A stretch of 64,000 bases of DNA. Source: Telmatactis stephensoni (lineage: Eukaryota; Cnidaria; Anthozoa; Actiniaria; Isophelliidae). The DNA lies in contig JALIZF010001779.1 in NCBI GenBank assembly GCA_029948255.1, positions 124,001 to 188,000 of the forward strand, written 5' to 3'. Below, piece after piece: positions 33,435-45,090 of this stretch (the stretch's first letter is position 1; every line of letters begins with the position of its first letter). The notes under the pieces are model-generated. The model was not told the origin of the DNA, searched no databases, and saw only the letters and a program-made list of their open reading frames with translations. Both the position numbers and the translations under genes were made by a program.

Positions 33435-33742
33435 TACCTAATCCAAAACCGTTGTCGCAACAAGTCCACAGTGTACACTCCAAGACTGCAAAGGATTTTG
33501 GCCGCAGTTTTCTAGTAGTTAATGTAATCATAGCATGTTTTGGTTGCATAAAACATGAATACAAAAGGCTTAATTACTCATAACGCTTGCTAGAATGCTT
33601 AAAATGCTCACCAATTAAGGAAACGTCAAAGACAATAAAGAATAGATTAATTAAAAGAAAAACTACCAAAATCCTTTGCATTGCAGTCTTGCACTGTACA
33701 CTGTGCACTTGTTGCGACAACATTTTTTGGATTAGGTGTATA
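33433..33742. mobile_element. 310-bp palindromic MITE (TATACACCTAATCC ends)
   Basis: Arms of about 70 bp share GTTGTCGCAACAAGT, CACAGTGTACA and GCAAAGGATTTTGG. It abuts the previous element and shares the terminal TATA, so one probably inserted at the edge of the other. Confidence 0.8.
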
Positions 33743-33984
33743 TGGGAGTTCCATCCTCTAGGAGTGACTCCCCATTCGTGAAAAAGCAATGAGCCTGGCT
33801 TATGCGGTGATTTCCTGGAACGATAAAAGATCTTTCGAATGGCCACCGTACGAGTAATTCTTAACTTATGGGGTGACACGTCAAGGTTTCCACCAGTTTA
33901 ATGTGCTCTAACAGGGTTACAAAATGCAAGTATGAACACAGTTGTTACATATATTTACACATTTATTCAGTCATCTTTGTTAGT

Positions 33985-34500
33985 TTGTACACTACTGGCT
34001 GGCCCTTCTTTGTGGAACGATTTACCACCTCACTTGAAGAACATTACAAACATTAATGCCTTTAAGCAGTAATTTAACATACCCTTATTTTTATCCATTA
34101 TTGTTGTTCATTTATTTTATTTATTTTTTCTAATTCACTATTTCGCTTAATTCATATTAATTATCATGTGTGAACTTTTAGCTATTTTCTCATTACTTTA
34201 CAGCTCATTGCATCTCATTTATAGATTAGTTATTCAGTCTCATTTATACATTCAATTCAATTTTGTTTTTATAGTATATTATCTCAAGTTTATCCTTAAT
34301 CTTTCGTATATTTTTTTCTATAATTTGACTTTAAGTATTAACACTGACACTAGCTCAATGCATGTTATCTATACTAATGATTTATACATTAATTGATTTG
34401 TTTTACAGTATATGTATATCTTATATATATTATTTTGTGAGCGCTTTAGAATATGTATATAGTTTTAGCGCTATACAAATAAATATCTTTATCTTTAATC
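33985..34500 (+). mobile_element. 5'-truncated LINE 3' end
   Basis: The frame GPSLWNDLPPHLKNITNINAFK (read from TGGCCCTTCTTTGTGG, with stops nearby) is the conserved C-terminal motif of many non-LTR reverse transcriptase proteins. An AT-rich 3' UTR follows and ends AGCGCTATACAAATAAATATC with a TTTATC repeat. Confidence 0.6.
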
Positions 34501-35114
34501 TTTACATATAAGTTTAGGCTTAACAGTACTGTCTTACAAAAATTCTAATAAAAATTCCTCCTTTTCTGTGTGTGATCCCCGGAAAGGTTCAAATGGGTTT
34601 TAAATTTACCAATAGACTAATTTGGTATTTAAAATTTAAACGTTTTCCCATTGCTCGATTGCGTTCCACCTAGTCAGAGATCTCTAGATCAGTCGGTGAT
34701 GTCATAATTCATGCGCAACTCACATCTTGCTAAAATGTTACTAGAACAAAAGTACCCAGTAATATTCTCTTGAATGGTGTACGCTTTTTATGTTTGTGGA
34801 ATATCATATAATATAATTAATTCTTCGCAAATATTGATACAAAACCAAAATAGCCTCAAGAACTTCACTAAAGCGTTGCGCATAGGAAATCAATTTCCTT
34901 GGATCAACTCTGCTTGGAATGCATTCGTTTAATGGCGGACTCAAACGGTAAAACGTTACCGCAATCAAATGGCGAACAAATGTCTGAATTGATTATTCTT
35001 TCATTGGTTTATTTGCGTGCATGCATGCACGTTAATGTATGGAGTGAATGAAGTGGAAACGAAAAAAAGGTATATTCCACCGTGGGTGGGAATGTGTTTG
35101 GAGTGTTACTTGTA
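34501..35114. other. No supported gene
   Basis: 3' flank of the GPCR gene. Contains a GTGCATGCATGCACG palindrome at 35017-35031. Nothing else recognised. Confidence 0.4.
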
Positions 35115-36098
35115 CTAATTCATGCAGACAATACACTTTAAAACCTTAAAGAGCTTATGTCGTAATTGCCTATGATTATAATACATAATAGTAGAACCAA
35201 CTGCAGCATTAGCATAAGCAAGTAAGCCACTTGTGTGCCTAATTATGTAATCATGTGAGTAAGACAAGTTCAACTTCATGACCTTTATAATGATGCTATA
35301 AGAAAAGAAAGTAAAATACGGCACGATGAAGGCAAAAATCAGTGCGACAAACATGCTGGTAAATTTATAACGTTGGGCGTTGAATCTTATTACTCTGACA
35401 TTTTGTCCAGGTTGCACCTTACGAGCGCTACGTAACATTTTCAATATACGAAAAGTGAGAATGGTTAGGACTGTAGCTGGTATGAAGTAGACAAGAACTG
35501 TAAAGCTAAAGAAGAAAGACCACTTGAAAAAGTCAGAGTCATCACGCTTACAAGTGTATGTGTACACATTGTTTTCTAGGTCATAATAGAAGAGTTTGTA
35601 ACATGGGAGAACTAAGAGTGTTATCAACCCACCTAGAGTCCACGCAGATATAACTAAGCGAATACATACTTTACGACTTAGTACCCGCAGAGGATCAGAA
35701 AGTAGTATATATCTTTCGATTGCTATAATAAGATAATTATAAATAGTAATGACTGGAAACACAATGTTAATGTATCGTTGAGCTTTACACTCGTTATCGT
35801 GCTGGAATTTATCCCAGTACATTTCCCCAACAAACGCAGGAAGACTGATCAGAGAACACAGGACATCAGACAACGCAAGGCTTTGAATGAAAACCTCCGT
35901 CGACGTTCTAGTAGTCAGAATATCATTTTGTTGGCTGCTTACTGACAGCCGCTTGCTACCATTAAAATGTAATATCAAGGCGTTGCCTATGAGCCCATAA
36001 AGTCCAAAGCCAAGAAACAGAAACAGAATACTGGTCTTTATATCCTGGCGAATAGGACTGAAGACGTACTCTGGTGGGATGGTAGTTTCCATGTCCAT
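35115..36098 (-). CDS. Rhodopsin-class (class A) G-protein-coupled receptor, orphan
   Basis: Intron-less frame of 327 codons from the ATG at 36096-36098 (MDMETTIPPEYVF). Seven hydrophobic segments are visible: TM1 with GLIGNALIL (Asn1.50), TM2 with LALSD (Asp2.50), TM3 ending in ERY (E/DRY motif), TM4 with SAWTLGG (Trp4.50), TM5 with YFIPATVL (Pro5.50), TM6 with AFIVPYF (Pro6.50) and TM7. Cysteines before TM3 (NECKAQ) and in extracellular loop 2 (YTCKRDD) can form the usual disulphide. TM7 reads NAAVGSTIMYY, so the NPxxY motif is altered to GSTIMY. Ligand unknown; cnidarians have large expansions of such single-exon receptors. Plasma membrane signalling through G proteins is inferred from the family. 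Confidence 0.85.
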   Translation of the reverse strand: MDMETTIPPEYVFSPIRQDIKTSILFLFLGFGLYGLIGNALILHFNGSKRLSVSSQQNDILTTRTSTEVFIQSLALSDVLCSLISLPAFVGEMYWDKFQHDNECKAQRYINIVFPVITIYNYLIIAIERYILLSDPLRVLSRKVCIRLVISAWTLGGLITLLVLPCYKLFYYDLENNVYTYTCKRDDSDFFKWSFFFSFTVLVYFIPATVLTILTFRILKMLRSARKVQPGQNVRVIRFNAQRYKFTSMFVALIFAFIVPYFTFFSYSIIIKVMKLNLSYSHDYIIRHTSGLLAYANAAVGSTIMYYNHRQLRHKLFKVLKCIVCMN

Positions 36099-36449
36099 CT
36101 TGCAGATGCTGTAAGTCGAGTACAATTAAGAACCTGCGTCATTAAATTGTGTAAAGGTGGGTATTTCCGTAGACAGTAATTCCTTCCGGAAAAAGGGTTA
36201 AGGACAAAATCGCCCGTGAAGACGGTCAATTCAAGACCGCATAGCTAAATAGCAAGATGGCATCGAAATTGTTTTACTTGGAGTCAGGAGGTAGAGGCGT
36301 CTCTGGGCTAACAACGAACCGTTCGGCGGTGTAGGATTTTGTGACGTCACATCCGCTATTAAAAAGTGGTTTAAAAGTAAATGCGCAAAATATCCACATT
36401 TCGACTGGAATTTGTTTTAAAATTGATGAGCTTATGCGGAGAAGGCGAC

Positions 36450-36715
36450 CTCCCACGACCTCCCAAATCTGGCGATAGATATAATATCGGGTTTGACTCA
36501 TGGTTGTGTTTGCCTTTGTTTTGTGCCATTATTGCTCGGGTTTTTCTGTCTAGTTCTTGTAGATCTTCAATCGCCCATTCGCACGACCACATATAATATT
36601 GCAGTACTGGGTACGCAAATGTGTTAGTGGCCTTTATTTTTCTTGGTATGGAGAGTGGGGAGGTCCATATAACCGCTAATCGTCTTAGGTATTCAAGACT
36701 GGCCTGTTTAAACAC
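36450..36715 (-). mobile_element. LINE reverse-transcriptase C-terminal fragment
   Basis: The frame EYLRRLAVIWTSPLSIPRKI, ATNTFAYPVLQYYMWSCEWA, EDLQELDRKTRAIM and HESNPILYLSPDLGGRG is the region after the RT domain in non-LTR elements. It is cut at both ends and starts next to a microsatellite. Confidence 0.75.
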
Positions 36716-36737
36716 CTGTTTATCTAATCATCTAATC

Positions 36738-36905
<168 letters not shown>

Positions 36906-37071
36906 TTATTATGTGTACAATGCACGGGTAAAAAGATGGAGCCGGTAGTATACCTTGAAACCGAGCTCAACAAGTTCCTTAGATTTCAAGGACCTTACGA
37001 AGAATCATTTAACGATTGTTTTTGAGGTAATGTAGTTGTTAATCACAGAAAACCCAATTGTGAATAGTTTT

Positions 37072-37183
37072 TAATGTGGCTCGATATAGATTTTTATTGA
37101 CAATGCTTCCGTTTTTCACTCAATTCATGGAATGAAAAACGGAAGCATAGTCAATAAAAAACTACACCGAGCCACCTTACATG
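37072..37183. mobile_element. ~110-bp palindromic MITE
   Basis: Arms GTGGCTCGATATAG and CAATGCTTCCGTTTTTCA pair with GAAAAACGGAAGCATAG and CCGAGCCAC around a short TTCATG loop. Confidence 0.85.
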
Positions 37184-38126
37184 TTGCCTTGTAGGCAATA
37201 ATAAGGGTGTGTCAATCTATAATTAACCAAATTAACTCTTCTACTGCGCAACGTGGACTGACTGGTACGATCAACAGTTGAGGGTCAAAGTCAACAGCTG
37301 TTGTTTAAAGTTTAATCTTCCTGGTCAAAGTTATGAGTCAATGGTGAGACATGGTCGATGGTAAGACATGATGGCTCTGACTTTGACCTCAACTGAACAA
37401 ACTTCGTTGATAAGTTTTCACTAAAAGGGTCAACAGCTGAGTTCAACAACTACACGCAATTTACTCTACCCAATATCATGAAATATTAGAAGATGCTAAT
37501 GATATTTTAACATTCCCAAATAAAATTGGCCAAAATTATGAACACGTACATTTCTATGTAACGAGTTGACAAAAGCTGAGACACAGAAAATCTTTTAGAA
37601 CAAAGCAAAATCTATAAAACCTGCTGTTTTGTGGCAAAACAGTTTAATTTGTCGTTCGATACGAAAAAAACATAATTCTGAAAGGCTATACCTTCGTCTG
37701 ATGCCATCCCGCGTTCGGGGAAGCAAGAAATAAATAAAAAAAACAGCAAATAGAACAACTATTACACAGAGAAAACGTTACACGATTATTACTTAGACAA
37801 CTTAATTATGTATTAAAGAAACGGACCTAAAGCTAAATGCATTGTCTAATGTCTCTTTTTGAATTTTTCTTTCAGATATACTGACCCTGCGGTTGCTATG
37901 TAGAGCTCATGACGTCACGAAATGGAACAACGTCGAACATGAATCTAGATCGTAAAACAATAGAGACGCCTCCTCCCTCCTGCTTGAAATAAAAGCCGTC
38001 CCAATCAAATGGACCAAATGGCTTAGACAGTACATCTGAGTAGAACTAGCTTTAAAAAGTACATCTAGCTTTCGTGAACAAAAGTTATATGAATGCGACG
38101 AAAAACCTATGTCATTTACACTACTC
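37184..38126. other. No supported gene
   Basis: AT-rich; degenerate GGTCAAAGT / GTCAACAGCTG phrases recur between 37260 and 37450. No coding signal. Confidence 0.4.
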
Positions 38127-38395
38127 AGCATGTGGGTCAGTCCCCAGTTCGATTCCCCACTCTGGCCACTAGCTAGCCGAGACCAAAGTCAAAAGTTTGC
38201 TGCAGCTGAATTTTCTGCGATAGCCCCTGTTTTAAAATTGAGCTTCTTAACCATGTTTGTAAATAGCCAACTATTTTGCCTTCTGCCATGCAGTTGGTAT
38301 TCTTAACCATTTTTGTTTATGATTATTTGAAATATGTATTTAGTTCATGATGCCTAATGGAAGACTAAATTGGTTACTTAAATAAAATAAAAAAC
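38127..38395 (+). repeat. SINE copy, same family as 55003-55296
   Basis: B-box-like CCAGTTCGATTCCCC, then CACTCTGGCCACTAGCTAG and TAGCCAACT motifs in the same order as in the other copy. The A-box side is truncated or diverged. Confidence 0.6.
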
Positions 38396-38973
38396 AGTCC
38401 AAACGACTGGGATTTCTCTGCGCAAAAAGACGCTTTTCCAATGAAATGAATTTCTTAATCGGGTTTTATTCTGAATTGGTTAATTCATTTCTAAAATAAG
38501 TTCTGTTATACTATGCTTACCGATAGAGGACTCGGTTGTTGAATATTGTTGCGTCGCTTCGCTTCCTAAATGAAGGAAAAGGAATTATATTTTTCCATGT
38601 CTAATAAACAAATCATATTACACTTAAATGGTAACGGTGTTTGCTTACCCAAATCAGCATGAAGTGCATGAAATGAATTGGTTCTAAACTGAGTCTGTCA
38701 AGTGTTTTTATGAGCATTGAGCAAATGGCGAGAGAGACTAAAAAAGAAGAAATATCTTCCGGAGAAGGCCTGGTTATTACCAAGTAGAAATCAGAGATGA
38801 ATCGAATCACCGGAACTTCGCAAATTACAATCCTAACAATCAGGCTTCAATTAAGAGAACTTATTTATGATTGATTCATTATTGCATTCAGTAAAAGGTA
38901 CAGCCATACAATCTAACTATGTGACAGGTGAAAAATATCTTCACATATATTTTCAAGAATATTAGAGAGATTA

Positions 38974-39338
38974 CAGAGTTTTAGATTGACGTTTTTTTTT
39001 CTTTATGACCGCATACCGCGCGGGTTAGAACATGTTAGAAGTTTGCAGTTAGAAATTTGGCGTTTACACTATGGGACCTTTTAGATAGTCACACTTTCAT
39101 CGCGAAGTAGGGAATTATATTTGAAACAAATATATATAACTAAATAAAATCAAAGCTTCTGATCAGTTACGAAGCCGCCATGCTTGTTTTTCAGGGGTTT
39201 TTATATGCAGGCGAGCTAGCCCGGTAAACGGGTTGACTTGACGTTGAAGTAAAAACGTGAATAATGGCATACGTAACGTGGTATTTTTGAGGTTTTCAGT
39301 TTGCGGACGTAAAGAAAAAACGTCAATCTAAAACTCTC
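38974..39338. mobile_element. 365-bp TIR element, TA flanks
   Basis: Left CAGAGTTTTAGATTGACGTTTTTT and right its inverse, with TA on both outer sides. The interior is GC-richer and non-coding. Confidence 0.75.
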
Positions 39339-41390
39339 TATTAGGCATCACGTTCACTGGAAACGGCAGACGGCAGACAGGAACACGTGACCTACAAATT
39401 GCGTGCCTGCATGGCGTTGCGCGTTTGGTAATCAAACGAAAGAGCGACTTTTCACGTTTACCGCAAATTCAAAATGACCCACCTTCGCGTTGAAACAGCA
39501 ACGCCAGACGCGAAAAAAGCAGGTCACGTGATCCTCTCTCTGCAGTTTGTCGTTTGCCGTGTACGTGATGGTTAATCTTTCTAACATCTATCAACTACGT
39601 AAACCATTGCATTACTTTTTTTCATCCCACACCATAGAAAATCAACCAATCAGAAATCAGGAAAGCCGTTGTATATTCGGTGGTATTCAACTCTCACTTC
39701 CCATGAGACATTGCGGTAATTGGGGGTATTTTTTATGATGTGGGATAAAATAGGGCTATGTTTAGAAACGTGTGTTGTTTGTTTAATTAAGCCTGTCCCT
39801 AGGTAGTTAGCGCCTCATCTCACAAACAAAGGCTAATACTTCATTCAACAAGCATTTATTAATCTTGTGACGGTGCGTTATCGGGTGGTATCGCGATTCT
39901 CCTATCACTTTGATGTACAGAGAGACGGCGTTATTTTCCGGTAATGCCGTCTCAAAATCAGCGCTCGTGATTGGCCCAAACATTGAAGACTGCATCGAAG
40001 TGGCTTTCTTCAAAATCACAAAAACCTACTGAAAATCAATTCAAAAACTGAGCAGCAAATATAAAATCCGCGATAAAATGACCGAAAAGAATGACATGTT
40101 TTGATAAAAAATAGCCGCTAAGTTGATTTACAGCTACACACGACTATCGGCGAAAAGTAAACTGAACTGGAATCTGTTAGTCTAAACTACCAGTAGATAA
40201 AAATAACTACACAAAAAATCACGAAAAGAAGAAAAAGAAATCATCCTAAGTAAAAAATTCATGTCTGATATAAGTAAAATCGGTAATTTCGTTTTCGTTT
40301 TTGGCTTCAATGACTTCAAAGTCACAGTAAAAGTGAATTTTCAGCAAAGCAAACAAATTGTCCTTTATGAAGACAAAAACGGTATTGTTTAAACAAAGAT
40401 GAAACAAATAACTTTTTAAATAAAATAACACAAAAGCACCCAAATGGCATTTTCAAAAAATCTTATTTGAAAAACGTTTCCGAAAATATGCGAGGAACAT
40501 TTTACTGAGGTGTTTAGCAGGGACTGAAGGCCTAAACACATACAAAATATGCATTTCCCAACGCATACCTGTCAGGCGACACGTTTCTCTGTAATTATCC
40601 TTATTCTCTGCTTTCCTTATGGCTCTTTTAATGGTTCCAATTTAAAACGTGCACTTCAGCGTCAAAAACATTATGTCCATTTTCAATCATTCAAACACGT
40701 ACTTCTCATTTTCCCGTATTCACTCCGGACAAGTTTTAAAATACTTCGACTTTCAATTCTCATGTTCTAGTTATTCGCTTCAGAACAAGTTGTTAATTTT
40801 TTTTCAGTCACACAACATGACAAGAAAACCTAATCAGTGATTAGAAGATTAGACTAGTTTTAAAACAGTTCGACTTTCAAGAGCGAGTAATCAGATGCTT
40901 CTCATATTCTAGTGATTCATTTCGAAACAACCTGTCACTCTTCAGTTTCGACTTCAGTTACAAAACAACTTATTTTACAAAAAAAATCTGACTTGAAGAT
41001 AGAGTTTTACGTAAAGCACTTCGACTTTGAAAGGCGAGTAATCAAACACTTTTCGTGTTCAAGCAATGGTGGATAGTGGTCTGATTAGCCGAAAACTAGT
41101 TTTTAAGGTCTTTTAAGCACTTTGACTATAAAAAGCAAGCTAAGTAATCGAAAGCTTTCCCGGTGATCAGCACTTCAGTGAATTATAGCCTAATTATTTG
41201 CTTCATTTTAGTGCTCTTTTAAATTTCCTTATAGATGAAAGCAATTCAATTCAAAATATAGTATTTTCAAAATGTATGTGGCATTGGGTTGTGTTCTTGA
41301 CCTTACGCTTGATAAATTACCAAACAAATAACATTTTAGAAAGAAATAATGCGAAATAATGCGTATAAAGGGGTTATAGATCATATATAG
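39339..41390. other. No supported gene
   Basis: Two kb of AT-rich sequence. Short open frames have no recognisable motif. A 40.7-41.1 kb stretch repeats CTTCGACTTTCAA-like phrases (40747, 40867, 41020), suggesting a diverged tandem duplication of about 130-150 bp. Confidence 0.35.
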
Positions 41391-41718
41391 AGGATATTAC
41401 ATGGGCGCGCAGAGATACGAATTTTATCTTCGAGTGTTGATGATATCTCTCACCAGTGAGCGCAGCGAAAGAGTGAGAGATATTCAACACGAGAAGATAA
41501 AATTCGTATCTCCAAGTGACCATGTAATGTTCTGTTTATTTTATAAATATCAATGAAATATCCAGGATCAGGGAAGAATTTTAAGGCCATTTGTGATTGG
41601 TTGATACAAGGGTAGTCATGGCAACAGGTGATATCTTCACATGTGAAGGATAAAAATGATATCTTCACTGTGTATGAAGTTTTAGAAACAGGAGAAATCC
41701 TGGTATTTCATTGATATC
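41391..41718. mobile_element. Two adjoining palindromic elements
   Basis: The first (41391-41531) has arms with AGATACGAATTTTATCTTC and GATATCTCTCAC around CAGTGAGCGCAGCGAAAG. The second (41551-41718) has shorter inverted ends ATCAATGAAATA.CCAGGA. They may be parts of one composite. Confidence 0.7.
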
Positions 41719-42169
41719 TATATAATAAAGTAATTTAGTTCTTTTCTTCCCATTCTTCATATCACATGTCAAGTAAACTGTCATTGTGTTTCAAGCGTAA
41801 CATTTGCTAGCTCTTTGTATGTTTTGGTTATAAAATTTGAAATTATCAGTACACTGGTAGGTTGTTGATTTTTGTGGGAGAGAGGGAAACTAGAGGACCC
41901 ACACGTGACGATAAAGGAAAAAAACAACAAACCTAAAAACATTTTTCCAATCACGTTAGTTACGTTTTCATTATTTGTTTTTGAAGTAAAAGAAGTTTGT
42001 GGGCTTATATTTCTCTCGGTTTTCAGCACGAGGCTATCCAGTTATTTTAAGAAATGGTGGCACACTTGTGTGGAAAGGTGTGATAACAACACAAACAGAA
42101 TTAACTCCTTTGTACTACATCATTTACGTTTTCAGGCAACGATACTGACCAAATGTTCTTGCCTTTGAT

Positions 42170-42256
42170 GCACATTGGATAAATCCTTATCCAGCCGAGA
42201 TAAAATGATGGCATTATCTAATAAATTTGTCCACTGGATAAGGGTCTATCCAGTGC
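42170..42256. mobile_element. 87-bp palindromic MITE
   Basis: GCACATTGGATAAATCCTTA and its inverse TGGATAAGGGTCTATCCAGTGC at the other end. Confidence 0.6.
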
Positions 42257-44014
42257 ATAGCGCTATTCACCCCGTTCGTGCAACGTTAACCAGGTGTTCA
42301 GAAACGTATTATACTTCTTGAAATTAGAATCTTTTTAAAGTAAAATGAGTAGTAATATTTACCATTCTTAATACTTTTCGTTTAAGCGATTAATCAAGAA
42401 CGGCAATGAACTGATAATGCTTAGATAATTGAATAGAAATACTTATATTTTTAACTTAACATCCAAATCTAGCGTTTTATCAGAACGTGAATAGTAATGA
42501 TAACATTCTCTATTTGTAAGAAACGAACAATCTCCTCACGGAAAATTTGTTTGGCATAGGATTGGTTGGAGTAGTTACTAAAACCGTAACTAATATGACC
42601 TTTTCAAATTTAACCGAATTCAGTGTGGACTTTGCCAAAGGTTAGTTGTGGATGGTCGTAGGTACACCGTGTGCGCATGCGCCAGCATTAATCTCATTGC
42701 CATGGAAACAACGTTACTTCCCCGGCAGGCATACTCGAGTTGCTCTGTAGAAGCCAGGTTATCCAATGCATACATACTTTTATCATAGAGATGAGTTTTG
42801 GAATTTATATGAACAAAAAACCTCAGTTACTTTCATGATATTGATTAGTTGACTTTATGTTCGATTTTACGCTTGAAACGAAATGAAGTCAAGATTTCTT
42901 AATAAAAACTTTTAGCCTTTTATTTATAAATATCAATTTTAGCGTATTATGTCACATATTTGTATTTGGTACTTAAAAGAGAATAATTTGAAGGATTTAA
43001 AACCTTGTCTGTTCTGGAATTTTATTGCTCGTGCAGTTAAATGCGTTCATATTTTGAAATATTTTGATATCACCGAGTATGTAGTCAACCACAGGAAGCC
43101 CACATCAACTTTTCAGTAGTACTTCAGTTTTGCTCTGCAGAACCAAATATTAATGATTTTTATTTAATCTTAATATTCTAAGCTGTGACCACATTAAAGT
43201 GCCTTTTTATGGCAAGTGTTTGTTATGTTCATCCCCATGTCCAGGGCAACTTCTTTTCTAGTGCATCACTAATGGCAGTGAACTGTATACAAATAATTTA
43301 TACACAACGACACGCAATCAGTATTCAGAGAGGGGCATCTCATTTTATATTAGCCAGGTCATGATATCATGTCTTTAATGAATAAGATGTATAAAAGGAA
43401 GTTTGATGTAATAAGTCACTTGATAAGAAACCTTAAGGATTTTTCTTCGGATCGTCCAGTTTTCCCCTCAGTGAAAATGAACTGCAATCTCGTACATAAC
43501 TGTTAGGACTAATTTCGGCCTTTTAGGATCTTCTCTTATTCGTTGCTCAGGATACTTCCCACCCCTCCCCCTCCCCATACAATGTTGTAATGGTTGTGAA
43601 TGTACTTGCAAACTGAACAGCCACCATTCGGCTTCAACACTGAGATGGGGAGAGGGGGATTGCATGACAAATTATTTGAAAAACTGAATTCTTCCAGCAA
43701 TGACATGAAATCATGTTAGAAACTGAAAAAGTCCTAACGGGTTTTGTCCAAGATTGTAGTGAGCTGCGATTTGTGTGCATAGAATATTAGAATGTAGTGG
43801 TATTGTGTGAGAGAGTAAAGTGATCCCCAATTTGTGCGCAAGCGCTATAACAAACATAAACAGTTATTAATATCACTTAACTTTGATAGGGGAAGAGCAA
43901 CTAAAGGATTTTCCATTTCCATCGATCAGTATCTCGATCAGGAGCGGTTGTCTGTTCTCTTTTGGCCCAAATTGTACTAACTCAATTTTTTGATGACAGC
44001 TTACAAACCCAACG
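42257..44014. other. No supported gene
   Basis: AT-rich intergenic DNA. No coding, RNA or inverted-repeat signal stood out. Confidence 0.35.
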
Positions 44015-44077
44015 TGTTGCGTTCACTTCGGCTACCAACCAAGGGCTCCCCTGCTGGTAGCCCGAGTGAACGCAACA
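44015..44077. mobile_element. 63-bp hairpin element
   Basis: TGTTGCGTTCACTTCGGCTA at the left with an almost exact inverse ending GAGTGAACGCAACA; the loop holds the palindrome-breaking AAGGGCTCCCCTGC. Arms of 23 bp. Confidence 0.7.
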
Positions 44078-44199
44078 TTTATTTTATTTTTTTCATTTTA
44101 CTACAAGTACCAATGTTTTACGAATTTTCAGTAGAACAATTGGCACTAATTATTTCACAAAAGGAAGTAGCCAAAGAATTCTGGTAGTTGTTCGTTATA

Positions 44200-44408
44200 C
44201 AGGGTCCCCTATACCCCTTTGCAAAATGAAATCACACAAAACTATTTGGTCCTTTCACGCGTCACGGATAATAAAAAATCTCTTTCACGTTCACAAAAAA
44301 ATCAAGTTGCTTTCACGTGGACGCAAAAAGATTTTAGACCTTGAATCACGTTTCACGTCAAAATAAATCAGCCATTCACGTTTCACGCAAAAGGTATAGG
44401 GGACCCTG
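44200..44408. mobile_element. 209-bp hAT-like MITE filled with TTTCACGT repeats
   Basis: Ends CAGGGTCCCCTATACC and its inverse. The interior is almost entirely TTTCACG(T/C) units separated by about 20 bp (seven or more). No clear target duplication. Confidence 0.75.
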
Positions 44409-44886
44409 GGTATATAACCAGACTAGACGCACTCGTGCGTTCACTCGTGCCCGCGTGAAAGCGAGCTCAATATCGGCTTAAAAAAGATATTTAGATAAGC
44501 TGCCGCTAAGAGCGATCGACATGTTGTCGTTAATAAACTTTTTAACAAGACGTAATAATGCAAGTGCATGGCTTATGTTGAACGCGACCATCATGCATTC
44601 CGCCAATATCCACGAGTTCACCTAGGCTTAATTACCATAAGTAGATAAAAAGATTACAAAGCATCAAATGTGTCAAAAGCGCCGGCCACAGAGCATCATA
44701 ATGAGACCGTCCCAAGAGGTGTAAATAACTTGACGTTTGTTAGTACGTGGCGTCGTGTAGTCTGCTTCAAGCATTACCTTCCGGAAATATCTTCCATCAT
44801 ACAAGTGGTAACAAGCGAGGACCTTCCGAGTTTTGACGCGAGCTTTTTCAAGGGTGATCAGCAGTTGGCATCTGGGGTTCAGGGAC

Positions 44887-45090
44887 ATAATTTCTAATGG
44901 ACTGCCTCCTTATAATCGTTACCCCTTTGCCCAAAATGCCTGCGAAGAGGATTTCTCCTTTTCTGTCTGTAACACGTATCAACCCATCGATCCTGGGACT
45001 ATGGGAGGTTCTGCTCTGTTCCACTCTGCATACCAGGGTTCTCTTGGGATCTTAGGTACGAGTGGTCAAAACTTTCTGAAGCCTCTGTAG
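44887..45090 (+). other. Unassigned open frame, possible 3' coding exon
   Basis: Frame after a CTGGGGTTCAG acceptor-like sequence reads GLPPYNRYPFAQNACEEDFS and AYQGSLGILGTSGQNFLKPL before a stop at 45088-45090. The composition looks protein-like, but no family is recognised and no upstream exon is visible. Confidence 0.25.

Noticed and set aside
35017..35031. GTGCATGCATGCACG palindrome
   Set aside because: Short alternating sequence, likely chance; no flanking structure.
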